A DNA stretch of 64,000 bases from Afipia sp. OHSU_II-C1 (GTDB lineage Bacteria > Pseudomonadota > Alphaproteobacteria > Rhizobiales > Xanthobacteraceae). Shown here one piece after another: positions 54,275 through 61,888 of this stretch. How positions within the stretch are numbered: position 1 is the first letter of the stretch; every line of letters starts with the position of its first letter. Where the stretch lies: positions 124,001 to 188,000 of the forward strand of contig NZ_APJI01000015.1 in NCBI RefSeq assembly GCF_000497575.1. The letters run 5' to 3'. Both the position numbers and the translations under genes were made by a program. Under the pieces are notes generated by a model that ran no database searches, had not been told where the DNA came from, and saw only the letters and a program-made list of their open reading frames with translations.

Positions 54275-55963
54275 TCAAACCCTCGTCATGTCGAACTGCG
54301 CGCGCTCGCCGGTGCCGTAGCGTTGCAGTGCGCCGTTTTCCCCCACCGCATTCGGCCGCTGGAAGATCCAGTTCTGCCACGCAGTGAGCCGCGAAAAGAT
54401 TTTCGATTCCATGGTCTCGGGCCCGACGAAGCGCAGGTTCGCTTCCATGCCGGTAAGACTGTCAGGCGAGAACGACGTGCGCTCTTCAAGGAACACGCGC
54501 ACTTCATCGTCCCAGTCGATGTCGTCGAGCGCGAAGGTGACGAGACCCAGGTCCTCGGCGGTTTCGGCATCGAGCGCTTCGCCGATCTTCGCCTTCGCTG
54601 TCTCGACATCCGATGGATCGGCCTGGAAGCGCGATTCCAGCCGCGTCAGGCCGTGGCTCATCGGATAGGGACCGAAGTTCGCAGGCGAGAGAACAATCTC
54701 CGCGGGCGCGCGATTGTCGCCCTGCTTCTCGCCGATCAGCATGTAGGAGCGGTCGGATGCGAACACGAGTTCCGCCAGCGTGCCGACGAAGCAAGAGCCG
54801 GGCTCGACCAGCGTCACCAGCGTGCGCGAGGTGACATCGATGCGCTTGAGCACGCGCTTCCAGTAATGACGGATCTCGTTGACCAGCCAGTTGGCCTTGT
54901 TGGCTTCAAGGAACGCGTCATAGGCCAGCACCCGCGTGCGTTCGCCGACCGACTTGAACACCAGCATCGCGGTTTCAAGCTCATTGATGCGCAGATGCAG
55001 GATGGCGTCGTCCAGCTCACGCGCCACCTGAAGCGGCCAGAAATCCGCACCCTGCGCGGTCATGCCGGCGACATCGACGGGCGGATCGTTTTCGGGAGCC
55101 TTGATGGTGATGGTGGCGATGCGTCCCGTGCGATTGAGATCGACGCTGACGAAACCATAGCGGATGCCATCGTCGGTGAAGCTGCGCTTCAGCGGCGTCA
55201 GCGCGATGCCCTGCCCTTCGCCGTTGCGTTTGGATTTGTCGGCAAATTCCTTCGCGCGCTCCGCGACCTTGGCTTCCAGCTTGGAGTTGGAGACGATTTC
55301 GTCCACCAGCCGCCACTGCACGGCGCGCTTGCCCTTGATGCCTTCCTCGATAGTGCAGAAGAAGTCGGCGTGATCGCGCCGGACCTTGCGCTTGTCGACA
55401 ACGCGGGTGAGCCCGCCGGTGCCCGGCAGCACCGCCAGCAGCGGCACTTCAGGAAGCGCCACCGCAGCCGAACCATCGTCCGCCATGATGATGTGGTCGG
55501 CGGCAAGCGCGAGTTCATAACCGCCGCCGGCCGCGGTGCCGTTGACGACGCAGATGAACCGCTGGCCGGAATTCTCCGACGAATCTTCGATGCCGTTACG
55601 GGTCTCGTTGGTGAACTTGCAGAAGTTCACCTTGTGCGCGTGGGTCGAGCCCGCGAGCATGCGGATGTTGGCGCCGGCGCAGAACACGCGGTTCTTGCCC
55701 GAGCGCAGCAGCACCACCTTCACTTCCGGGTGCTCGAAGCGCAGCCGCTGCACGGCGTCGGCGAGTTCAATGTCGACGCCGAGGTCGTAGGAATTCAGCT
55801 TGAGCAGGTAGCCCTCGAACAGGCCGCCGTTCTCGTCGACATCCATGGTCAGGGTGGCGACATCGCCCGCCACATCGAGTTTCCAATGCCGGTACTTCGA
55901 CGGCTCGGTCTGGAAATCGATGAAGGTCGCGCTGTTGGCGAGTTTTCGGTCTTCCGCGGCCAT
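54275..55963 (-). CDS. boxC: 2,3-epoxybenzoyl-CoA dihydrolase BoxC
   Basis: 562 residues from the ATG at 55963. Two crotonase-like halves: first SGKNRVFCAGANIRMLAGSTHAHKVNFCKFTNETRNGIEDSSENSGQRFICVVNGTAAGGGYELALAADHIIMADD (oxyanion loop and catalytic region), second with WPLQVARELDDAILHLRINELETAMLVFKSVGER. It opens the ring epoxide to 3,4-dehydroadipyl-CoA semialdehyde and formate. First gene of boxCBA; the candidate operator region lies upstream at 55990-56065. Confidence 0.96.
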   Translation of the reverse strand: MAAEDRKLANSATFIDFQTEPSKYRHWKLDVAGDVATLTMDVDENGGLFEGYLLKLNSYDLGVDIELADAVQRLRFEHPEVKVVLLRSGKNRVFCAGANIRMLAGSTHAHKVNFCKFTNETRNGIEDSSENSGQRFICVVNGTAAGGGYELALAADHIIMADDGSAAVALPEVPLLAVLPGTGGLTRVVDKRKVRRDHADFFCTIEEGIKGKRAVQWRLVDEIVSNSKLEAKVAERAKEFADKSKRNGEGQGIALTPLKRSFTDDGIRYGFVSVDLNRTGRIATITIKAPENDPPVDVAGMTAQGADFWPLQVARELDDAILHLRINELETAMLVFKSVGERTRVLAYDAFLEANKANWLVNEIRHYWKRVLKRIDVTSRTLVTLVEPGSCFVGTLAELVFASDRSYMLIGEKQGDNRAPAEIVLSPANFGPYPMSHGLTRLESRFQADPSDVETAKAKIGEALDAETAEDLGLVTFALDDIDWDDEVRVFLEERTSFSPDSLTGMEANLRFVGPETMESKIFSRLTAWQNWIFQRPNAVGENGALQRYGTGERAQFDMTRV

Positions 55964-55990
55964 GGCTGTCTCTCGATCCGGATGAAATCT

Positions 55991-56065
55991 GAATTATAAT
56001 GCATAATAATGCAGGTTAAGTGACACGTCCAGCTCTATATTGCCCTCAATATGCACTTTTTTGCA
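55991..56065 (-). promoter_or_regulatory. Candidate BoxR operators for the boxCBA promoter
   Basis: Two TGCA-N6-TGCA sites: TGCATAATAATGCA (56000-56013) and TGCACTTTTTTGCA (56052-56065), 52 bp apart. GAATTATAATGCATAA (55991-56006) overlaps the first. BzdR/BoxR-family proteins are known to use TGCA repeats, so these are probable binding sites; the gene order also fits. Confidence 0.6.
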
Positions 56066-56067
56066 TG

Positions 56068-56889
56068 TCAGGCAGCCCGGCCCACGGCGCCCTCGCCATG
56101 CAGGGACAGCAGCCGGTTGGCGAAATCCGCCGCCGTCCGGAGGGTGGGTTCAGGAGTTTCGCGATGGGGCGAATGGCCCGCGCCGGGAATGATCGTCACG
56201 TCCACAGGGCAGTAGCACTCGGCCTGCGCAATCTCGATGTGGCGCAGCGTGCCATACTGATCATCGGAGCCCTGGATGATCTCCACCGGCACGCGCACAT
56301 AGGCGAGCGATTCCGAAATGTCCCATTCGCGGAATTTCGGATCGAGCCAGACATCGGCCCAGCCGTTGAACGCGTTGTCGGCATCCTTGTGCCAGCGCGC
56401 GAGCTTCGGCTTGAGGTCGCCGGTGTCGTAGTTCTGTTTGGTCTTCTTGATCGAAACCAGACCGAACTCCTCGACCATGAAATGCGGCGCGATCAGGATC
56501 ACGCCGCGCACGCGATGATCCTGAATGCCGCCGGCATAGATCGTCGCGATCGACGCGCCATCGGAATGGCCGAGCAGCAGCCCGCGCCGGAAGCCGATGG
56601 CTTCCAGCACCTTCGGCAACACATCAAGCGCTTCGATCTCCATGAAGTTCAGCGGCCGCGGCAACTTCGCAGGTGACGAGTTGCCGTAACCTGCGCGTGA
56701 ATAAACGAACACACCGGCGCCAGTCGCGGCCTGCAGCTTCTCCGGGAAATCGCCCCACAGCCCGACGGAACCGAGACCTTCATGCAGCATCACGATGGTC
56801 GGCGCCTTGTCGGGCATGGGCCCGATCATGCGATACTCGAGTTGCGCGTCGCCGATGGTGAGTGTGCCGGAGGGTTGCAGGATGGTCAT
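56068..56889 (-). CDS. Alpha/beta hydrolase of the box cluster
   Basis: 273 residues. Catalytic triad: nucleophile in LLLGHSDGASIATIY (Ser in GHSDG), acid in IIQGSDDQYG and His in PGAGHSPHRETPEP. Oxyanion region MLHEGLGSVGLWGDFPEKL. Located between the ligase gene and boxC on the same strand, so probably hydrolyses a pathway intermediate such as a lactone or CoA ester; lactonase activity is only inferred. The end of the gene abuts the operator region of boxC. Confidence 0.88.
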   Translation of the reverse strand: MTILQPSGTLTIGDAQLEYRMIGPMPDKAPTIVMLHEGLGSVGLWGDFPEKLQAATGAGVFVYSRAGYGNSSPAKLPRPLNFMEIEALDVLPKVLEAIGFRRGLLLGHSDGASIATIYAGGIQDHRVRGVILIAPHFMVEEFGLVSIKKTKQNYDTGDLKPKLARWHKDADNAFNGWADVWLDPKFREWDISESLAYVRVPVEIIQGSDDQYGTLRHIEIAQAECYCPVDVTIIPGAGHSPHRETPEPTLRTAADFANRLLSLHGEGAVGRAA

Positions 56890-56918
56890 TGGTTTTTCCT
56901 CGTCGTTCCACTTTAGTT

Positions 56919-56998
56919 CGTCATTGCGAGGAGCACTTGCGACGAAGCACAGTTTTCTTTTCTTGAGAGTGGATTGCTTCGCTCCGCTCGCAATGACG
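56919..56998. repeat. Palindromic element E, copy 2 (one arm degraded)
   Basis: Right arm GGATTGCTTCGCTCCGCTCGCAATGACG is intact; the left arm CGTCATTGCGAGGAGCACTTGCGACGAAGC has an insertion and loses the CAATCCAG part. Lies between the benzoate-CoA ligase stop and the hydrolase start. Confidence 0.85.
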
Positions 56999-57000
56999 GG

Positions 57001-58551
57001 CTAGGGCTTCGCGCCGGCCCGCAGCTTGAAACGCTGGATCTTTCCGGTCGCGGTTTTCGGCAACGACTCCACCACCTCGATCCAGCGCGGATATTTCCAC
57101 GGGCCGATCTTCTGCTTGACGTGCTCTTTCAGTGCTCCGTTGAGATCACTGACCGACGCGCCCTGCTTCAGCACAACGAACGCTTTCGGCTTCAGCAGAC
57201 CTTCGGAATCTTCCGCGGGCACGACGGCGGCCTCCGCCACCGACGGATGCGTAATGAGTGCGCTCTCCACTTCGAACGGCGACACCCAGATGCCGGAGAC
57301 CTTGAACATGTCGTCGGAGCGGCCGCAGTAGGTGTACCGGCCCTCGGCGTCGCGGGTGTATTTGTCGCCGGTTCGGGTCCAGCCGCCCTCGAACGTCTGC
57401 CGGCTCTTGCTGCGCTGGTTCCAGTAGCCTTCGCCGGCCGACGGCGCGTTGACGATCAGTTCGCCGACCTCGCCATCCGCAACGTCCGCGCCCGCATCAT
57501 TCACAAGACGCACCGCATAGCCCGGCACCGGCTTGCCCGAGGTGCCGTACTTGATGTCGCCCGGCGCGTTGGACAGGAAGATGTGCAGCAGTTCGGTGGA
57601 GCCCACACCATCGAGAATGTCGACACCGAAGCGATCCTTCCAGCTCCGGCCCACCAGTTCGGGCAGCGCTTCGCCCGCCGAGGTACACACACGCAGACGT
57701 TTGGTGCGCGGCTCATTTTTGAAAGCTTCGTCGTTGAGCATGGCCGCGAACAGCGTCGGCACGCCGAAGAAGATGCTGGGATCGTGCTTGCGGATCAGTT
57801 CGAACATCACCTGCGGCGTCGGACGTTCGGGATTGAGGATCGTGGTCGCACCCACCGACATCGGGAATGTCAGCGCATTGCCGAGACCGTAGGCGAAGAA
57901 CAGTTTGGCCGCCGACAGACCGACATCGTCCTCGCGGATGCCGAGCACCTGCTTGGCGTAGGTCTCCGCCGTCGCTTCGAGATTGGAGTGCAGATGACGC
58001 ACGCCTTTCGGCATGCCGGTCGAGCCTGATGAATAGAGCCAGAACGCAGGCTCATCCGGATGGGTCGCGGCTGTTTCGAACTGATCGCTTTCCTTCGCGA
58101 GTTCATCCTTGAGCAGCAGATGCCCGTTCGCGTTTGCACCCGACACCACGACATGCTGCAAATCCGGCATGCGGCCGAGCACATCCTTCACCACCGGCAG
58201 CAGCGCTTCCGAAATGAACAGCACGCGCGCGCGGCAATCCGCCAGCACGTAGGCATATTGTTCGGACGTCAGCAGGGTGTTGAGTGGCACCGGCACAATG
58301 CCCGCGCGGATCGCGCCCAGGAACACGATCGGGAAGTCGATGGTGTCGAGCATCATCATCGCGACGCGCTCTTCCCGCCGCACACCGAGCCGCTTCAGGA
58401 GATTCGCGAGCCGGCGCGTCTGCGCCTGCAACTGGCCATAGGTGATCTCGGACACCGGGTCCTTGAACACGACCTTGGCCCCGCGCCCTGCGTCGACGTT
58501 GCGGTCGAGCAGGTAGGCCACGGCATTGTATCCGCCGCCTGAATCGCTCAT
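57001..58551 (-). CDS. Benzoate-CoA ligase
   Basis: 516 residues. AMP-forming acyl-CoA synthetase: P-loop-like YSSGSTGMPKGVRHLH (around 170), GVGSTELLHIFLS, SGKPVPGYAVRLV, TRTGDKYTRDAEG (aspartate) and the C-terminal lysine motif PKTATGKIQRFKL. It activates benzoate to benzoyl-CoA, committing it to the BoxAB route. First gene of the minus-strand catabolic run and divergent from boxR across a 159-bp control region. Neighbours make benzoate the likely substrate. Confidence 0.94.
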   Translation of the reverse strand: MSDSGGGYNAVAYLLDRNVDAGRGAKVVFKDPVSEITYGQLQAQTRRLANLLKRLGVRREERVAMMMLDTIDFPIVFLGAIRAGIVPVPLNTLLTSEQYAYVLADCRARVLFISEALLPVVKDVLGRMPDLQHVVVSGANANGHLLLKDELAKESDQFETAATHPDEPAFWLYSSGSTGMPKGVRHLHSNLEATAETYAKQVLGIREDDVGLSAAKLFFAYGLGNALTFPMSVGATTILNPERPTPQVMFELIRKHDPSIFFGVPTLFAAMLNDEAFKNEPRTKRLRVCTSAGEALPELVGRSWKDRFGVDILDGVGSTELLHIFLSNAPGDIKYGTSGKPVPGYAVRLVNDAGADVADGEVGELIVNAPSAGEGYWNQRSKSRQTFEGGWTRTGDKYTRDAEGRYTYCGRSDDMFKVSGIWVSPFEVESALITHPSVAEAAVVPAEDSEGLLKPKAFVVLKQGASVSDLNGALKEHVKQKIGPWKYPRWIEVVESLPKTATGKIQRFKLRAGAKP

Positions 58552-58620
58552 GACTTCGACGCTGGGCCGGTGCCCAGTCCACCCTTCACCCGCACGACGC
58601 TCTCCCTTGGATCAGTTTTA

Positions 58621-58637
58621 GAATTATAATTCATATA
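58621..58637. promoter_or_regulatory. Candidate BoxR site between ligase gene and boxR
   Basis: GAATTATAATTCATATA (58621-58637) repeats the box found at 55991 (GAATTATAATGCATAATA); the first 10 bases are identical and CATA follows after one base in both. It sits 70-74 bp from both divergent start codons. No TGCA pair is present here. Confidence 0.5.
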
Positions 58638-58710
58638 AAGTCACCCCCTGAGCTTGATGTCAACCTTTTCCGGCATTATGTTTCAGGTACGCCCACGAGT
58701 CGAAACCGAG

Positions 58711-59616
58711 ATGACCCCGCAGGTAGAGCCGGAAAGCCAATTCCTTGAGCAGCTTGGACAGCGCGTCCGCACCATGCGCGCGCTGCGCGGCATGTCGCGG
58801 AAGACGCTCGCCAAGGTGTCGGGGATTTCCGAGCGCTACATCGCGCAACTCGAAAGCGGCAAGGGCAACGTCTCCATCGTGCTGCTGCGCCGGGTCTCCG
58901 CGGCGATGGGCGCGCATGTCGAGGACCTGATCCCGACCGCAGATACGACGCCGGACTGGCTGGTGATCCGAGATCTGATGCGCAGCGCGACACCTCAGCA
59001 GATCGCGCAGGCCAAGGAGGCCCTGTCGGGCAACGGAGCATCGCGCGGCAACACCTTCGCCGGCATTGCACTGATCGGCCTGCGCGGCGCGGGTAAATCG
59101 ACGCTCGGCAAAATGCTGGCGAAGAAAATCGGCTGGACCTTTGTCGAGCTGAACAAGGAGATCGAGAAGCAGAACGGCCTTTCGGTCGCCGAGATCATCG
59201 CGCTCTACGGCCAGGAAGGCTTCCGCCGCATGGAGCAGGCGGCGCTGGCGCAATTGCTCGCGCGCAAGGAGCTGATCGTGCTGGCGACCGGCGGTGGCAT
59301 CGTCTCCGAGCCGGTCACGTTCGATCTGGTGCTGTCGTCGTTCTATACGATCTGGCTGAAGGCCAAGCCGGAAGAGCACATGGGGCGCGTACGCAAGCAG
59401 GGCGACCTGCGGCCGATGGCAGACGACCGTTCCGCGATGCAGGAGCTGCGCACCATCCTGCTCAGCCGCGAGCCGCTCTATGCGCGCGCCTCGGCGCAGG
59501 TCGACACCGCCGGGCTCGATGTCGAGGAAGCCGCGAAACGCCTCGCCGACACCGTCGCGCCGCTGCTGGCCAAGGAACCGCTGACCTTCGCGCCGCGCGC
59601 CGTCGCCACGCAATGA
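58711..59616 (+). CDS. boxR: BoxR-type regulator (HTH plus shikimate-kinase-like domain)
   Basis: 301 residues from the ATG at 58711 (an ATG at 58678 and a TTG at 58654 are alternatives). A Cro/CI HTH (about 10-70: LGQRVRTMRALRGMSRKTLAKVSGISERYIAQLESGKGNVSIVLLRRVSAAMG) is fused to a shikimate-kinase-like domain: P-loop LIGLRGAGKST, ELNKEIE, and the ATGGG segment. This is the BzdR/BoxR architecture that senses benzoyl-CoA in the C-terminal fold and represses box genes. Divergent from the ligase. Confidence 0.95.
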   Translation: MTPQVEPESQFLEQLGQRVRTMRALRGMSRKTLAKVSGISERYIAQLESGKGNVSIVLLRRVSAAMGAHVEDLIPTADTTPDWLVIRDLMRSATPQQIAQAKEALSGNGASRGNTFAGIALIGLRGAGKSTLGKMLAKKIGWTFVELNKEIEKQNGLSVAEIIALYGQEGFRRMEQAALAQLLARKELIVLATGGGIVSEPVTFDLVLSSFYTIWLKAKPEEHMGRVRKQGDLRPMADDRSAMQELRTILLSREPLYARASAQVDTAGLDVEEAAKRLADTVAPLLAKEPLTFAPRAVATQ

Positions 59617-60140
59617 GCGGCGTTCTCGACCTCGCATCACCTGTGACCGTCGCAACGGCGTCGGCACAAACACTGGCGGATCTGCTCGGCGCCCGCGGAC
59701 TCGACGCGGCGAACATGGTTGCGATCCGCAACACGCTGCACATCGACGATATGTCGAGCGACTTCCGCACCCTTGCCGACGTGATTGATGCCAACGCACT
59801 GCCGATGCTCGACCGCATGCAGGACGGTCCGCGCATCGCGCACGAAGCATTGGTACTGTCCTTTGCCGCGTGTGAGGATGGCCGCGCGAAGCTGACGGGC
59901 TTCCGCCGATTTCTGATGCGGCGCGAGGGCATCGTGCCGACGGACATTGTCTATGATTACGACGCCGCGCATTTGCTGCACGCGTTCATTGCGCGCGCTC
60001 ATGCACCTGTTTTTTATGATGCGTTCGATGAAGATGGCCTCGGCGATCTGATCGGAGAACTTGTTCTGCAATGGCCGCAGCCGCTGGAGCGGAACATTGT
60101 TGAAGCGAGTGATGCGGGGCTGGTGGTCGTTGATCTATAG
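59613..60140 (+). CDS. Unrecognised protein coupled to boxR
   Basis: 175 residues, start overlapping the boxR stop as ATGA (59613-59616). Soluble and alpha/beta mixed, with features such as MSSDFRTLADVIDANALPMLDRMQDGPRIAHEALVLSFAAC, VPTDIVYDYDAAHLLHAFIARAHAPVFYDAF and a C-terminal ELVLQWPQPLERNIVE. I do not recognise a family. The tight coupling suggests it serves the box pathway or its regulator. Confidence 0.72.
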   Translation: MSGVLDLASPVTVATASAQTLADLLGARGLDAANMVAIRNTLHIDDMSSDFRTLADVIDANALPMLDRMQDGPRIAHEALVLSFAACEDGRAKLTGFRRFLMRREGIVPTDIVYDYDAAHLLHAFIARAHAPVFYDAFDEDGLGDLIGELVLQWPQPLERNIVEASDAGLVVVDL

Positions 60141-60151
60141 ACAATGTCATC

Positions 60152-60408
60152 ACCGGGCATAGCCGTTTGAAGAACGGCGTCGCTTTCGCTCGCCTATCCC
60201 GATGATCCTGATTCATAAGGCACTGTGATCGGGATGGCCGGAAAAAGTCCGGCCAGGACAAGAGAGGGGCTGTCGCTGCTCCCTCTCCCCGCCTGCGGGG
60301 AGAGGGTTGGGGTGAGGGGCAGACCTCCGCAACGAAATAAAGTGAAGACGCCCCTCACCCGGATTGCTACGCAATCCGACCTCTCCCCGTAAACGGGGAG
60401 AGGTGAGG
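60152..60408. repeat. Mosaic of palindromic repeats downstream of the box regulator
   Basis: Several nested inverted repeats occupy most of 60141-60413: GCCGTTTGAAGAACGGC (part of CCGGGCATAG...), ATCCCGAT (60196-60203) with ATCGGGAT (60228-60235), GGCCGGA (60236-60242) with TCCGGCC (60248-60254), CCCTCTCCCCGC/GCGGGGAGAGGG (about 60281-60306), GGGTGAGGGGC (60310-60320) with GCCCCTCACCC (60350-60360) and CCTCTCCCCG...CGGGGAGAGG (about 60380-60404). It separates two convergent genes and may also terminate them. No gene is visible here. Confidence 0.75.
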
Positions 60409-60413
60409 AACCC

Positions 60414-61124
60414 TCACACCCCCAGATGCTGCTCCAGCAGATCCTGCTTCTCCGCCAGCTCGGCAGGCGTGCCGTCGAACACCACCGTCCCCTTCGACAG
60501 CATCACCATTCGGTCGGCAATCCGCGACAGCGCGCGGAAATCCTTGTCGACCACAATGGTCGCGACGCCTTCACTGCGAATGATGCCGAGCGTCTTCCAG
60601 ATGTCTTTCGCCACCAGCGGGGCGAGCCCTTCGGTCGCTTCGTCGATCAGGATCAGATCGGGATTTGTCATCAGCGCACGGCCGATGGTCAGCATCTGCT
60701 GCTCGCCGCCGGACAGTTGATGGCCGCCATTGGTGCGACGCGCATGCAGTCGTGGGAACAGTTCGTAGATCTTCTCCAGCGTCCATACCCTGCGTCCGTC
60801 GACGCCGGGGCGCGCGGCCATCACGAGATTCTCCACCACCGACAGCGAGCCGAACACACCGCGGCCTTCCGGCACCAGCGCCACACCCGCGCGCGCGATT
60901 GTCTCGGGCGCGGCCCGCATGATATCGCGGCCATTGAGCGTGATCTGCCCGCGCCGGTCGGCGACGAGCCCCATCAGCGAACGCAGCAGCGTCGTCTTGC
61001 CCATGCCGTTGCGGCCGAGCAGCGCCACCTGTTCGCCGCGCGCAATCGACAACCCGGTGCCGTGCAGCACCTGGCCCGCGCCATAAAACGCTTCGAGTTT
61101 CTGGACATCGAGTAACGCGCTCAT
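60414..61124 (-). CDS. livF: Branched-chain-type ABC transporter ATPase LivF
   Basis: 236 residues. Walker A GRNGMGKTTLL (37-47), signature LSGGEQQMLTIGRAL, Walker B LILIDEATEGLAPL. The short LivF form, lacking an extended insert. Couples ATP hydrolysis to solute import with LivG. Its start overlaps the livG stop as ATGA. The receptor subunit is not among the adjacent genes. Confidence 0.95.
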   Translation of the reverse strand: MSALLDVQKLEAFYGAGQVLHGTGLSIARGEQVALLGRNGMGKTTLLRSLMGLVADRRGQITLNGRDIMRAAPETIARAGVALVPEGRGVFGSLSVVENLVMAARPGVDGRRVWTLEKIYELFPRLHARRTNGGHQLSGGEQQMLTIGRALMTNPDLILIDEATEGLAPLVAKDIWKTLGIIRSEGVATIVVDKDFRALSRIADRMVMLSKGTVVFDGTPAELAEKQDLLEQHLGV

Positions 61125-61888
61125 ACCGCGTCCTCCTCAACACCGAGATAGGCGAGCCGCACCGCCGGATCGACGCGGACATCCTGCGGCAAGCCGCTGG
61201 CGATGACATGACCGTCGGCCATGACCGTGAGACGATCCGCCAGTTCGAACACCGCATCCATGTCGTGCTCGACCACCAGCACGGCGCGCCCCCTCTTCAA
61301 CGATGCGATCAGATCGACCACCTTGCGCGCTTCCGATTGGCCCATTCCAGCGAGCGGCTCGTCGAGCAGGATGATGCGCGGCTGCGTCGCCAGCACCATG
61401 GCGATTTCAAGCTGCCGCTGTTCGCCGTGGCTCAGATGCATCGCCGTCATCTGCCCGCGCGCCGAAAGCCCCGCCTGCTCCAGCGCCTCGCGGGTGCGAC
61501 GGTTGACGTCCGCATCGGAGAACACGTCGCCAAACATCTTCAACGGTGATGCGGCATGCGCCTGCGCCGCCAGCCGAACGTTTTCCTGCGCACTGAACTG
61601 CTGGAAGATCGTGGTCTTCTGATACGAACGGCCCAGACCCGCACGGGCGCGGCGGTCTGGCGCAAGGCGCGTGATATCGTCCTGACCCAGCATGATCTCG
61701 CCAGCGCTGACGGACAGATCGCCGGACAACAGATTGATCAGCGTCGATTTGCCCGCACCGTTCGGTCCGATCACGGCGTGAATTTCACCGGTGTGAACAT
61801 CAAGCGAGACATCGGACACGGCGGTGAGGCCGCCGAAATGCTTTTTCAGGCCAACGGCGCGGAGCGCGACATGTCCGTTGTCAGCCAT
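61121..61888 (-). CDS. livG: Branched-chain-type ABC transporter ATPase LivG
   Basis: 255 residues from the ATG at 61888 (MADNGHV); the longer frame upstream is made by repeat-derived sequence. Walker A GPNGAGKST, signature SHGEQRQLEIAM, Walker B RIILLDEPLAGMG; the insert SDADVNRRTREALEQAGL is typical of LivG. The start overlaps livM by 8 bp. Confidence 0.94.
   Translation of the reverse strand: MADNGHVALRAVGLKKHFGGLTAVSDVSLDVHTGEIHAVIGPNGAGKSTLINLLSGDLSVSAGEIMLGQDDITRLAPDRRARAGLGRSYQKTTIFQQFSAQENVRLAAQAHAASPLKMFGDVFSDADVNRRTREALEQAGLSARGQMTAMHLSHGEQRQLEIAMVLATQPRIILLDEPLAGMGQSEARKVVDLIASLKRGRAVLVVEHDMDAVFELADRLTVMADGHVIASGLPQDVRVDPAVRLAYLGVEEDAV

Noticed and set aside
54323..55999. A 558-codon plus-strand frame antisense to boxC
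   Set aside because: boxC on the minus strand has family motifs and correct length; the antisense frame has no RBS or recognisable domain.
58660..59850. A 396-codon minus-strand frame antisense to boxR
   Set aside because: It overlaps the HTH and kinase-like motifs of boxR and reads as arginine-rich low-complexity sequence.
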